This document shows positions 33,152 to 43,829 of a stretch of DNA of 51,401 bases, one piece after another (the stretch's first letter is position 1; every line of letters starts with the position of its first letter). The position numbers and the translations under genes are program-made. The notes below the pieces were generated by a model. The model was not told the origin of the DNA, made no database searches, and was given only the letters and a program-made list of their open reading frames with translations. Origin of the DNA: Sphingomonas sp. (GTDB lineage: Bacteria; Pseudomonadota; Alphaproteobacteria; Sphingomonadales; Sphingomonadaceae); contig NZ_JACDDV010000008.1 of assembly GCF_013816785.1 (NCBI RefSeq), positions 1 through 51,401 on the forward strand, given 5' to 3'.

Positions 33152-35098
33152 ATGCGGTGCAGTTGGTTGTCGGGCCCGATCGGCGTCCTCGCGTTCGGAT
33201 GGTCGGTGCAAGCCAATGCCCAGGCGACCGCCAACGCGACGACAGGGGCCGAGGACGCCTTCGGTTTCAGCGTCGGCGACGAGAGCGTCGGCATTTATGG
33301 TGCGGCCTCGGTCCGGGGTTTCGACCTGGAAGCGGCCGGGAACTACCGATTCAACGGGACCTATTTCGTCAAGAATTCCGGGGTCAGCAATTTTTTCATC
33401 GATTCGACCACGATCAGGATCGGTTTCAACACGCTTCGAAGCGTTTTGCCTGGTCCATTGGGAGTCGTCGATTATCGGCTGCGCGATCCAGCTCATGGTG
33501 AGCCTTCGCTGCTGACGATCGAGCGCGATGCCGATGGTGCATTTCACGCCGACCTGCATTTCAAACATCGTCGAGCCGATGAACGGGCGAGCTACTCGCT
33601 AGGCGTCGGCCTTGTTGCGAACCTTAGTAACGAACAGGGAGGCGACGGTGGCCGGTCCCTTCTGATTGCCGGTGCGACACGTCAGACGCTGGGCGCGGCG
33701 ACTGTCCGCCTGTTTGGCGGTGAATATCAGTATCGCCGTCCGGGACGCTTTCGTGTCGTTCCCGGGCCGGGTGCATTGCCGCCGGCGATCGAGCGAGGGC
33801 GCGACCTCGGGCAACGCTGGTCGGTCGAGAAAGGGCAGCGGCGCATTGCCGGAGTGCTGATGGATGTCGGAGAGGAAGCGGCGCTCGGCGGAGGCTTGAC
33901 GCTGGTGTTTTCGCAAGAGGACCCGACCCGTACGTTCCGTCAATTTTTCGATGATGTGCGCAGCGACGGTACCGCCCACGCGACGATCGTCGGCCTGCCC
34001 CAGCAGCGTTCGACCAGCTGGTCCGGCGAGGCGCGCGGGCATCGCCAATGGACCGGCCGCGCGATCACGCAGCGCATCGACCTGATGCTTCGCGGTCGTC
34101 GCTCGAGGGCACGGCTCGGCGGCGCCGTCTCGGTCGACCTCGGCCGCATGCCGTTTGGCGAGCAGCCTTCGGCGGTGCCCGCGCCAGACCTTACCGCTAG
34201 CCAAGCCCAGGTGCACGATGGGGTCGATCAATGGGGGGCGGGCGTCAGTTATCGCGCTGTCATCCTCGACCGGGTGACGGTCAACGGCGGCCTGCTGCTG
34301 ACCGATTACCGCAAGAGCTTCGCGACCGCGCGGGGCGCACGGGGTCGCACATCGGCGCGGCCGCTGCTCTACAATGTCGCTGTTTCATGGCGAGCGGTGC
34401 CGGGACTCGATCTCTATGCCGCCTATAGCCGCGGGCTGGAGGAGGCGGGCGTAGCGCCCATCAACGCGATCAACCGCAACGCCGTGCTCGACGCCATCAC
34501 CGCGACGCAGCGCGAGATCGGCCTGCGGTACCGTATCCGGGACGGGTTGATGGTTTCGCTGGGCGGGTTCGACACGCGCAAACCCTATATCGGCCTCGAC
34601 GCTCGTTCCGGGATCTACGGCTCTCTTGGCGGAGTCCGGCATCGCGGGATCGAACTGTCGCTATCGGGCAAGATTGCGCGAGGGTTCTCGATCGTTGTCG
34701 GGGGTGTCTACCTTGATCCCAAGATCGACGGGCCACTAGTCAGGACCGGACAGATCGGTGATCGCCCGGTCGGCGTTCCACGCCTGCGCGCCGTCGCCAA
34801 TGTCGACTATGCGCTGCCGGGCATCCCCGGTCTTAGTGTCGATGCAGGGGTAACGCACGTGAGCTCGCGACCGGCCCGTTCAATCCTCGATGCAACGGGC
34901 GCGCAGCTGTCCGTTCCGGCGATCATCACCCTGGATGCCGGTCTGCGCTATCGTTTCAGCACGGCGGGGATGCCTTTGACGCTGCGTGCCCAGTTGCTCA
35001 ACGTCACGGGCCGTTTCGCATGGGACGTCGATAGCTCCGAAACCATCGCCTATATCCCGGGACGTCAGTTCAGGCTGGCCCTGACGTCAGAGTTATGA
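33152..35098 (+). CDS. TonB-dependent receptor-like outer-membrane protein with short plug
   Basis: The protein has 648 residues from ATG 33152, preceded by GGGGGA. A signal peptide ends near residue 24 (ANAQA). No TonB box is obvious. The plug region (about 35-115) is compressed: FGFSVGDESVGIYGAASVRGFD, YRFNGTYFVKNSGVSNFF, TIRIGFNTLR, VVDYRLRDP. The long C-terminal part reads as alternating barrel strands and ends in an SEL tail. This subgroup is seen among siderophore-receptor-like proteins, but the ligand is unknown. Compared with the receptor at 6166, it lacks the conserved plug end RVxRGGxS. Confidence 0.85.
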   Translation: MRCSWLSGPIGVLAFGWSVQANAQATANATTGAEDAFGFSVGDESVGIYGAASVRGFDLEAAGNYRFNGTYFVKNSGVSNFFIDSTTIRIGFNTLRSVLPGPLGVVDYRLRDPAHGEPSLLTIERDADGAFHADLHFKHRRADERASYSLGVGLVANLSNEQGGDGGRSLLIAGATRQTLGAATVRLFGGEYQYRRPGRFRVVPGPGALPPAIERGRDLGQRWSVEKGQRRIAGVLMDVGEEAALGGGLTLVFSQEDPTRTFRQFFDDVRSDGTAHATIVGLPQQRSTSWSGEARGHRQWTGRAITQRIDLMLRGRRSRARLGGAVSVDLGRMPFGEQPSAVPAPDLTASQAQVHDGVDQWGAGVSYRAVILDRVTVNGGLLLTDYRKSFATARGARGRTSARPLLYNVAVSWRAVPGLDLYAAYSRGLEEAGVAPINAINRNAVLDAITATQREIGLRYRIRDGLMVSLGGFDTRKPYIGLDARSGIYGSLGGVRHRGIELSLSGKIARGFSIVVGGVYLDPKIDGPLVRTGQIGDRPVGVPRLRAVANVDYALPGIPGLSVDAGVTHVSSRPARSILDATGAQLSVPAIITLDAGLRYRFSTAGMPLTLRAQLLNVTGRFAWDVDSSETIAYIPGRQFRLALTSEL

Positions 35099-35185
35099 GT
35101 CGGGTTCAACGAACGGCAAAGATTGGCGACAGCTTCTATCCGCACGAGCATTGCTAGCGAGAACGCGGACGACCATATCGCCGCC

Positions 35186-37381
<2,196 letters not shown>

Positions 37382-37418
37382 TTCCCGCGCGGCGGCTTGA
37401 GCTTCGGCGCGCTGCGAA

Positions 37419-37745
37419 GTGCTGACGCTGGCCCTGCTTGTCGCTGCCCAAGCGCTGAGCGATGAAGTTTCGCGGGCGGTGCGTCAGCAGGAAGGCTGCG
37501 GCCTCCGGGCGAAGACCGATGAGGTCGTCGTGTGCGGACGGCGCAACCCGGTCGAACGCTATCGTCTGCCAGGTCGCGATGGCCCGTTCGACCCAGCCGG
37601 CAATGCCGAAAGCGTGATGCGCGAACGTGCGCGCTGGGCCGAAGGCGGTGAGGCCGGGACTCAGTCTTGCGGTCCGGTCGGGCCGGGCGGCTGGACGGGT
37701 TGCCTTGTTCGTCAGTGGGCGCGGGAGCGCGAACAAGCCCAGTGA
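37419..37745 (+). CDS. Hypothetical secreted protein
   Basis: The protein has 108 residues from a GTG start. The first 14 residues (MLTLALLVAAQALS) look like a short signal peptide. The mature part has four cysteines and a CGRRNPVERYRLP segment, wording seen in small secreted orphans of sphingomonads. The C-terminal part is Gly-rich and then charged. I know of no domain assignment. It follows uvrB by 37 bases and may be co-transcribed with it. Confidence 0.65.
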   Translation: MLTLALLVAAQALSDEVSRAVRQQEGCGLRAKTDEVVVCGRRNPVERYRLPGRDGPFDPAGNAESVMRERARWAEGGEAGTQSCGPVGPGGWTGCLVRQWAREREQAQ

Positions 37746-37911
37746 GGCAAGACGAGCCGGACGGGTTTCTCGGCGGGCGTGAGGTTTAGGCAGGAAGCAA
37801 GGCTTGTCTCCTTTTGGTCGCGGCGTTCAGCCCCGCGCAACCCTAGCAACCTCAGGGAGTTAGGTCATAAGAGTCTCAGCAGGAGTGCGTCGCGTAGGCG
37901 GGGCAAAGTCT

Positions 37912-39228
37912 ATGAAAAGAATTTTTCATCTAGCCTTGGGCGCCGCGGCGCTTTTGTCCACGGTGCCGCTGGCCGCCGTGCCGCGCGGCGATGAGCCGAT
38001 CGCGGTTCCGGGCTCGATCAGGCAAGGGATCGACTTCGTCTATGTCGATCCGCAGATGAACAGCGTGGCGCGACGGCATCAGCGGCCGCGAAATTGGCTA
38101 CAGCGCGCCCTCGGTTTCGACCGGGGATCCGCCGGTCAAAAGGGCGCTCCCAACCCGATGTTCGTCGATCTGGCGCGCGGGCTGCAGCAATATCAGGCGA
38201 CGTGGGGGCGCCTGCCGCAGGACAGGATTCCGGTCGGGCCGGCGCTCAAGCGCGGTTCGACTGGTAAGCGCGTAACTATGCTGCGGAACCGTTTCGGTCT
38301 GTCGCCCGACGGCGGCTACGACGAGGGGCTTTTGCAGAATGTGGCGTCGTATCAACGCGTCCACGGCCTGGGTTCCGGCGACGGAATCGCGGGCAAGGCG
38401 ACGATCGCTTCCCTCAACAATGGCGCGAGCTATTACGCGCGGCGGATCGCCATCAACATGGAGCGTGCCTATCGCCTGCCGACGACCCGCACGTTCGATC
38501 ATTATGTGGTGGTCGATTCCGGCGCCGCCGAAGCCTTTCTGTTCGATCGCGACCGCCCAGTGGACAGCATGCGCGTCGTGGTCGGGTCAACCAAAACCAA
38601 AACGCCGATGATGGCCGTCATCATGCGCAGCGCGAAGGCCAATCCCTATTGGAATGTGCCGCCCGAGTTGATCCGCAGCCTGACCGCCAAACGCGTGCGC
38701 GAGCAGGGTCTCTCCTACTTCAAGGACTTCCATTACGAGGTCCTGTCCGACTGGACGGCGAACGCCCAAACGATCGACCCCGGAACAGTCGATTGGAAGG
38801 CGATCGCGTCCGGTAAGAAAGAGCCGGCGGTTCTGGTTCGTCAACTTCCCGGACCGTGGAATTCGATGGGCAATATGAAGTTCGAGATGCCGAACGACTA
38901 CGGCATCTACCTGCACGATACCCCCCACAAGGAGTTGTTCGCTCAGGACGATCGCTGGCTCAGCAACGGCTGCGTGCGCCTGCAGGATTACCGTCGGTTC
39001 GCGTCCTGGGTCTTCGGACAGGCGCCGCAGCCGGCTTCGGCGTTGGAGCAACGGTTCGAGCTGCCCCGGCCGGTTCCGGTCTACATGACCTACCTGACGG
39101 TCGCGGCCGGAGCGAATGGCGTCCAGTTCCGCCCCGATCCGTACGGGTTCGACGCTTTGGCGATGCCGCAAATGTTCAATCCCACGTCTCAGGTGGCGGT
39201 CGGGCAGGCCGGCGGGCGAAACGGCTAG
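37912..39228 (+). CDS. L,D-transpeptidase (YkuD family, YcbB-like)
   Basis: This is a periplasmic enzyme that makes 3-3 peptidoglycan cross-links or attaches proteins to peptidoglycan. The 438-residue protein starts at ATG 37912 with a signal peptide (to about residue 23). A peptidoglycan-binding domain lies at about 120-170 (LKRGSTGKRVTMLRNRFGL, LQNVASYQRVHGL), and the YkuD domain at about 195-370, with HYVVVDSGAAEAFLF, NPYWNVP and HDTPHKELF. The catalytic Cys354 is in SNGCVRL. The more common SHGC has His where this protein has Asn; YcbB-type enzymes also vary there. The gene stands alone. Confidence 0.9.
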   Translation: MKRIFHLALGAAALLSTVPLAAVPRGDEPIAVPGSIRQGIDFVYVDPQMNSVARRHQRPRNWLQRALGFDRGSAGQKGAPNPMFVDLARGLQQYQATWGRLPQDRIPVGPALKRGSTGKRVTMLRNRFGLSPDGGYDEGLLQNVASYQRVHGLGSGDGIAGKATIASLNNGASYYARRIAINMERAYRLPTTRTFDHYVVVDSGAAEAFLFDRDRPVDSMRVVVGSTKTKTPMMAVIMRSAKANPYWNVPPELIRSLTAKRVREQGLSYFKDFHYEVLSDWTANAQTIDPGTVDWKAIASGKKEPAVLVRQLPGPWNSMGNMKFEMPNDYGIYLHDTPHKELFAQDDRWLSNGCVRLQDYRRFASWVFGQAPQPASALEQRFELPRPVPVYMTYLTVAAGANGVQFRPDPYGFDALAMPQMFNPTSQVAVGQAGGRNG

Positions 39229-39284
39229 GATCGCTCGACCCTAAGGAAATCGGACCCGAAACGGCGCGCGCGCGTTGGGCGGGC

Positions 39285-39893
39285 ATGACGAAGTTGCTCC
39301 CGATCGCGCCATTCGCGTTGGCCATGCTGCTGCTAGCGTGCGGCACGGCCGATCCGGTGGCCGACAATGCCGCCGCGCCGAACGACGAGTTGTTGGGCGA
39401 TGCCGCCGCCTCGGGCCTCGCCGCGCCGGCCAACGCCGCTGCAGCGGAGCGCGCCACCCAGGCGGTGACGCCGCCGTCTACTGACGGCATGATGTGGAGC
39501 TTCCGCGGGACCGACCGCACCGCGCTTTACGGGGCCGCCGGGGCCGAGCCGGCTTTGTCGGTGCAGTGCCGCAAGGTGGCCGACGACGGCAAGGAATTGC
39601 TGATTGTTCGCGGCACGGCAGCACCCGACGGGGCGAGCGGTACGCTAAGCTTTACCGGCAACGGCATCGCCGCATCGCTGCCGGTTCGCGGCGTGGCTCT
39701 GACCGCGGGCAAGGGGCGTTGGCAGGCCGCGATCGCGCCGGGCGACACGGCCCGGGCGGTGGCGCGGACCTTTGCCGGCCAAGGAGTGGTGCAGGTCGGT
39801 GTTACCGGCGGCGACTCGCTGTCGGTCCACGCCTCGCCCGAAGCGAAGATGGTCTTCGCGGAGTGTTTGGGGGGTCCCGTCGCTGCGCGATAG
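39285..39893 (+). CDS. Hypothetical lipoprotein
   Basis: The protein has 202 residues from ATG 39285, chosen because it gives a clean lipoprotein signal (ALAMLLLACG, Cys19). An Ala/Asp/Asn-rich linker (to about 65) precedes a compact domain with MMWSFRGTDRTALYGAA, LSVQCRKV and VTGGDSLSVHASPEA, and a final cysteine in FAECLGG. The two cysteines could form a disulfide. I recognise no named family. It lies 56 bases downstream of the L,D-transpeptidase and converges on the autotransporter gene. Confidence 0.72.
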   Translation: MTKLLPIAPFALAMLLLACGTADPVADNAAAPNDELLGDAAASGLAAPANAAAAERATQAVTPPSTDGMMWSFRGTDRTALYGAAGAEPALSVQCRKVADDGKELLIVRGTAAPDGASGTLSFTGNGIAASLPVRGVALTAGKGRWQAAIAPGDTARAVARTFAGQGVVQVGVTGGDSLSVHASPEAKMVFAECLGGPVAAR

Positions 39894-39908
39894 CGCGGTT
39901 TAACCGAT

Positions 39909-41753
39909 CTAAAACCCCATGCGTAGTCCGACGTGGGCCGAGGTTTCCTCGCCCTGGTCCTTGCCGACGGTGGCCGACCCGGCGACGTCGAGGCTTACGC
40001 CTGTCAGGATCGCCGCGCTAAAGCCGGCCGAGAAGCGCCCATAGGCCTTCTTCGACGCATCATCGAAGGCGAAGTGGTTGACGATCGTCGGCGCCGAGGT
40101 CTGGGCGAAGCGAACGGTGCGCCCGGCGCCGGTGAAGTCCTTTTCAATCACCGCCGCGGCATAGGGCCGCAACTGCACCCCGCCGCCGCCGAAGTCACCG
40201 CGCAGTTCGACGCCCGCGCTCCCGCGCAAAGAGGAATAGGACAGCGAGGAGACGTTGAGGGTCAGCGCCGCGTCGCCGCTTTCGGTATATCCATTGACCT
40301 TGGCCTTGGCATAGTCGAGCCCGACCACTGGCCCGACCCGGAGTGTTCCGAGGGGGATGAGGTAGCCCGCCTTGGCGCCGGCCAGCGTGTGGCGGCCCTT
40401 GGGATTGGCCTCCATGTCCTGAACCACTCCGGTGCGCTCGATCTCGTGCTTGTCCTTGCCATAGCCCGCATAAGCCTGGGCGAAAATTCCGGCCAAGCCG
40501 AAGCCGGCGTAACCGCCGATCTGGACCGAGCGTCCGTCGATGTCGGCCGCGTCGCTACTGAAACTCGCCCTTGGTTTCGAATAGTTTGCGGCGAGCCCGA
40601 TCACGCCCGACCCGAAGCCATATTCGAGGCCCGCCGTGCCGCCGACGCTCGTCGCGCGGTAGGAGACATTGCGATCGCCGGCGCCCTGACGGCGGGTGAC
40701 CGTGTCGCCGACGACGAACGCGTGCAGCCCCTCGGGCATGTCGCCGTCGCGCGGGCTGCCGAGGTCCATCCGCGTCGTCAGGGTTCGGCCAAACTGGCGC
40801 GCGACGTCCAGGCCGAGGTCGGACGAAGCCTGAAGGGTCAGCGGCGCGGTCAGTTGCGCGTCGATGTAGCGCGCGACGATCGCGAATCCCGCCGAGGACA
40901 GGTGAACGCCGTCGACATAGAAGAGATATTGGCCGTTGAACGCGGCGTCCGTTACGCACTGAGTCGCTTGCGCCGCCGGGCACGCCCCGCCGCTGGTCAG
41001 GCCATAGGCGGTGGGGTTGGCGATGATATTGTCGCCCACGCGATTGAGGTCGAGATAGTGGACGATCACGCCGTTGCTGGCATAGCCGGCCAGCACCGGC
41101 TGAATCCCGCTGTTGAAGGCGGTCGCATAGGCCGATCCGATCGGTGCCCGCGGGTCGCCGGTCACTTCGGGCAGGCGGCCGACATCGCCGGCGAGGAAGC
41201 TGATGTTGCGAGCGCCCGCTCCGACCAGCGCATCGAGCCCGACCTTGGCTTCGGCGACGCTGATCGTAGCGCGCGGCCCAGCCCCGGCGACCGTCGCACC
41301 GGCAAGCTTTTCATAATAGCGCGCGTCGTTGCCTCCGATCGAGATGGCGAGCAGGTCGTTGGGGCCGAAGCGGCCGCTGACGCGCGGGAACGCTGCCGGG
41401 CCGCCGCCGGCGAGGAAGCTTTGATATTCGGTCGGGAAGCCGGGGATACCCGGGCCGTTGATGTTGAAGAAGCCGGTGTTGCCGGGGCCGGTGAAGGCTC
41501 CGCCGATGGCGAAATTGTCGATCGGAACGCCAAGGATCTGACCGAGGGTGTCGATGTAGTTCGACCCGCCCGAGAAGCGACCCGTGCCGTAGGCGGAGGG
41601 CGGCGCGATACCCAGCAGCTGGAATAGATTGCCGTCGTCGGCATAGCTATCGCCGAATGCGACGATGCGGTCGATACGCTGGGCGTGGGCTGGCGCGGCC
41701 AAGGTCAAGGCGCTGGTGGCAAGCAGCGACGCGGCGAACAGGCTCTTGGTCAT
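39909..41753 (-). CDS. Autotransporter GDSL-family esterase
   Basis: This is a secreted lipase/esterase with its own outer-membrane translocator. The 614-residue protein starts at ATG 41753, preceded by GGGGGGAA. The signal peptide ends in APAHAQ (about 25). The SGNH passenger (about 28-320) has the nucleophile Ser36 in FGDSYADDG, the GGND block and the DGVHLS catalytic Asp/His motif. The autotransporter beta-barrel (about 345-614) ends with the typical aromatic residue in GLRMGF. Substrates are probably short-chain acyl esters or phospholipids at the cell surface; this is inferred from the family. The gene is monocistronic. Confidence 0.94.
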   Translation of the reverse strand: MTKSLFAASLLATSALTLAAPAHAQRIDRIVAFGDSYADDGNLFQLLGIAPPSAYGTGRFSGGSNYIDTLGQILGVPIDNFAIGGAFTGPGNTGFFNINGPGIPGFPTEYQSFLAGGGPAAFPRVSGRFGPNDLLAISIGGNDARYYEKLAGATVAGAGPRATISVAEAKVGLDALVGAGARNISFLAGDVGRLPEVTGDPRAPIGSAYATAFNSGIQPVLAGYASNGVIVHYLDLNRVGDNIIANPTAYGLTSGGACPAAQATQCVTDAAFNGQYLFYVDGVHLSSAGFAIVARYIDAQLTAPLTLQASSDLGLDVARQFGRTLTTRMDLGSPRDGDMPEGLHAFVVGDTVTRRQGAGDRNVSYRATSVGGTAGLEYGFGSGVIGLAANYSKPRASFSSDAADIDGRSVQIGGYAGFGLAGIFAQAYAGYGKDKHEIERTGVVQDMEANPKGRHTLAGAKAGYLIPLGTLRVGPVVGLDYAKAKVNGYTESGDAALTLNVSSLSYSSLRGSAGVELRGDFGGGGVQLRPYAAAVIEKDFTGAGRTVRFAQTSAPTIVNHFAFDDASKKAYGRFSAGFSAAILTGVSLDVAGSATVGKDQGEETSAHVGLRMGF

Positions 41754-42018
41754 GAGAAATTCCCCCCGGCCGCGTCGGAACGCGCGGCGCGTAACAGCGT
41801 CAACATGCCGTCCCGGCGGTTTCAAGACAAGTGCCGCCAATGCAACAGCTTACGTTACGGAATGCAGGAAAATGCTATTCGCTAGGAATGAATTGTGGAT
41901 GATCTAATCCAATTTCTCGGCCCCGGCACGCAGGGGCAGTTGACAGCCCTGGTTGGAATGACTGTCCTATCTATAACCTGATAGGTTATGTATCCCGCGA
42001 CTCGACGGGAGGATAAGC
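41754..42018. other. Intergenic region upstream of the lysis pair
   Basis: The 265-base spacer separates two divergent genes. Besides the palindrome at 41975-41992 and a strong GGGAGGA ribosome site before the endolysin ATG, I see no gene in it. It must contain promoters in both directions; it is distinctly AT-richer from about 41850 onwards. Confidence 0.5.
41975..41992. promoter_or_regulatory. Palindromic motif upstream of the endolysin gene
   Basis: The 17-base core ATAACCT-GAT-AGGTTAT (41973-41989) is a perfect palindrome with 7-bp arms. The 18-mer 41975-41992 matches 15 of 18 bases of 21132-21149 upstream of the HTH gene. It ends 26 bases before the endolysin start, so it would overlap or lie next to the promoter. 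Confidence 0.5.
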
Positions 42019-42582
42019 ATGAACGACGATTGGGACATTGAAGGATTGCTTGAAGGATTGATCGATCGGGAGGGCGGCTATGTCAGCCATGCCGCTGATC
42101 GCGGCGGGCCGACCTGTTATGGCATCACCGAGGCGGTGGCCCGGGCGCATGGCTATCGCGGCGCGATGTCCTACTTGCCGCGCGACGAGGCGGCGGCGAT
42201 CTACCGCCGGCTTTACTGGATGCGACCGCGCTTCGATCAGGTCGCCGCGCGCGCGCCGCGCGTTGCCGCCGAACTGTTCGACACCGGCGCCAACATGGGC
42301 CCGGCGGTCGCCGCGACCTTCCTGCAGCGGGCGCTGACCGCGCTCAATCGCAACGGCAAGGACTATCCCGACCTGGTTCCCGACGGACGCGTCGGCCCGG
42401 CCACGCTGGCAGCGCTCGACGCCTTCCTCGAGGCGCGCAGCCGGCGAGGCGGTGAGACCGTGCTGATGCGCGCATTGGAAGCGCTGCAGGGCGAACGCTA
42501 CCTCCGACTGGCCGAGAAGCGACCCGCCAACGAGGCGTTCCTATACGGATGGCTGGCGAACCGGATCGGCACGCGCGGATAA
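42019..42582 (+). CDS. GH108 family endolysin (N-acetylmuramidase)
   Basis: This is a peptidoglycan hydrolase of 187 residues. The GH108 domain (about 8-95) opens with LIDREGGYVSHAADRGGPTCYGIT, in which Glu18 is the catalytic residue of the family. A C-terminal peptidoglycan-binding domain of the PG_binding_3 type follows (about 100-180, VPDGRVGPATLAAL, ERYLRLAEKRP). No signal peptide is present, so release depends on a holin; the holin gene is 45 bases downstream. This is a lysis pair of phage or gene-transfer-agent origin. Confidence 0.92.
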   Translation: MNDDWDIEGLLEGLIDREGGYVSHAADRGGPTCYGITEAVARAHGYRGAMSYLPRDEAAAIYRRLYWMRPRFDQVAARAPRVAAELFDTGANMGPAVAATFLQRALTALNRNGKDYPDLVPDGRVGPATLAALDAFLEARSRRGGETVLMRALEALQGERYLRLAEKRPANEAFLYGWLANRIGTRG

Positions 42583-42627
42583 AGTTTGCACCATCAACTT
42601 CATCAACTTTCCCTCAGGAGATGCGAC

Positions 42628-43041
42628 ATGGCCATCCTCGACACGATCGTTGCGCCCGTCTCGAAACTGCTCGACAAGATCATTCCCGAGCCGGAGGCGC
42701 GAGACCGTGCCAAACTCGAATTATTGAATCTTCAGGGCGATCAGGAAATGACGACCATCGCGATCCAGATGCAGGCGATCGTCGCCGAGGCGCGATCGGC
42801 CGACCCATGGACCAGCCGGGCGCGGCCGAGCTTCCTCTACATGATGTACACGCTGATTCTGTGGTCGATCCCGATGGGCTTGATCGCCGCGGTCGATCCG
42901 AAGATGGCGCTCGGCATCTCTGGCGGGATGACGGCGTATCTTCGCGGTATCCCCGAGGAACTCTATGCGTTGTTCGGCACCGGCTACCTTGGCTACACCG
43001 CAGCGCGGACGTGGGGCAAAGTGAAAGGCGTGGAGAAGTGA
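42628..43041 (+). CDS. 3TM holin (GTA_holin_3TM type)
   Basis: The protein has 137 residues from ATG 42628 (AGGAG eight bases upstream). The N-terminal amphipathic helix (ILDTIVAPVSKLLDKIIPEPEARDRAKLEL) and the following RARPSFLYMMYTLILWSIPMG start of the membrane part are the pattern of the 3TM holin superfamily, which includes gene-transfer-agent holins. Hydrophobic segments lie at about 69-90, with further weaker ones at 95-130. It would make the inner-membrane lesion that releases the endolysin encoded upstream. Confidence 0.85.
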   Translation: MAILDTIVAPVSKLLDKIIPEPEARDRAKLELLNLQGDQEMTTIAIQMQAIVAEARSADPWTSRARPSFLYMMYTLILWSIPMGLIAAVDPKMALGISGGMTAYLRGIPEELYALFGTGYLGYTAARTWGKVKGVEK

Positions 43042-43282
43042 CTGCTATGAGATGCCGGCCATGGTTCGCGGCCGATGTGGAGTGTGGCCTGGATGGCGAG
43101 CGTTTGCGTTTGATCGAAAGTAGGATATTCAGTTGAGGGTCGAAAAAGGGGATAGCGCATGAACCCGACGTTGAACGCGCTTCGACCGAGACCATATGAC
43201 TAAACGTTCGTCGCGCTCGAAAACCATTCCTCAACCGATTTTCAATACCGTGCGGCAGGGGCTCCGCCGGAAGGAAACAATC
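43042..43282. other. Spacer between the lysis pair and the toxin-antitoxin pair
   Basis: The 241-base stretch holds several short frames (for example a 29-codon ATG frame starting at 43048), none with a recognisable pattern. It should contain the promoter of the HicB/HicA-type pair. GC content is lower than in the flanking housekeeping genes. Confidence 0.4.
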
Positions 43283-43549
43283 GTGCCCGAAGACATTGAG
43301 CTCAAAGTTCATCTGGCCTTCGATGAGGAGGCGTCGGTGTGGTACGTCCGTGAATCGGATGTGCCCGGGCTTCGCCTCGAAGCTGGCGATCCAATGGATC
43401 TCGTTCGGCGGATCGCGGAAAATGTGGCAGAGTTGATCGCGCTGAACGAGGATGAAGTACTGGCGCGCAAATCCAATCGGGCCGCGAGGCCGACCGTGCG
43501 GTTCACGCCCATCTTTGAGGATTCAATGCCTGCGGCCGCTTACGCCTAA
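43283..43549 (+). CDS. HicB-like (DUF1902) antitoxin
   Basis: The protein has 88 residues from a GTG at 43283, which has AAGGA six bases upstream; an in-frame ATG at 43196 gives 117 residues. The DUF1902 pattern is VHLAFDEEASVWYVRESDVPGL, then LEAGDPMDLVRRIAENVAELIALN. This is the partial RNase-H-like fold of HicB antitoxins; no separate DNA-binding domain is visible at the C-terminus. It precedes the HicA-like toxin by two bases, the antitoxin-first order. Confidence 0.82.
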   Translation: MPEDIELKVHLAFDEEASVWYVRESDVPGLRLEAGDPMDLVRRIAENVAELIALNEDEVLARKSNRAARPTVRFTPIFEDSMPAAAYA

Positions 43550-43551
43550 AA

Positions 43552-43746
43552 ATGGCGGGCTTCACGAAGGACGTTAAACGTCTCCTCAAAGACGCTGGCT
43601 GCTATCTTCATAAGCAGAGCAAAGGCGACCACGAGAAGTGGTACAGCCCCATTTCCAAGCGCTACTTTATCATCGATGGAAACATCAAGTCGCGGCACAC
43701 GGCGAACGGAACGCTAGAGGATGCCGGTTTGCCCAAAGCCTTCTAA
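43552..43746 (+). CDS. HicA-like (YcfA) toxin
   Basis: This is a 64-residue double-stranded-RNA-binding-like mRNA interferase. The pattern is FTKDVKRLLKDAGCYLHKQ, the active-site histidine in KGDHEKWYSP, and the terminal IKSRHTANGTLEDAGLPKAF, as in HicA relatives. It is expected to be a translation-inhibiting RNase neutralised by the upstream DUF1902 protein. The pair is a type II toxin-antitoxin module next to the lysis cassette. Confidence 0.88.
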   Translation: MAGFTKDVKRLLKDAGCYLHKQSKGDHEKWYSPISKRYFIIDGNIKSRHTANGTLEDAGLPKAF

Positions 43747-43829
43747 TTCGACCGAGATTGCGTTTGCCCTGGCCAAAACTCCTGGGCCCGCAGGACAGCG
43801 GAAGTAGATTACTGATCGGATGGCTAGAC

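Noticed and set aside
39933-41627. A 564-codon open frame antisense to the autotransporter esterase
   Set aside because: It is low in complexity, full of Arg/Ala/Gly, and lacks any motif, whereas the opposite strand has signal peptide, SGNH motifs and barrel.
41895-41981. A 28-codon GTG frame before the endolysin gene
   Set aside because: It ends inside the palindromic operator-like motif, and only a weakly hydrophobic tail could be seen. The evidence is too thin to call a gene.
42019-43746. A prophage or prophage remnant
   Set aside because: Only the lysis pair and a toxin-antitoxin module are present. No integrase, capsid, tail or repressor gene, and no att-like repeat around tRNA-Pro, could be found.
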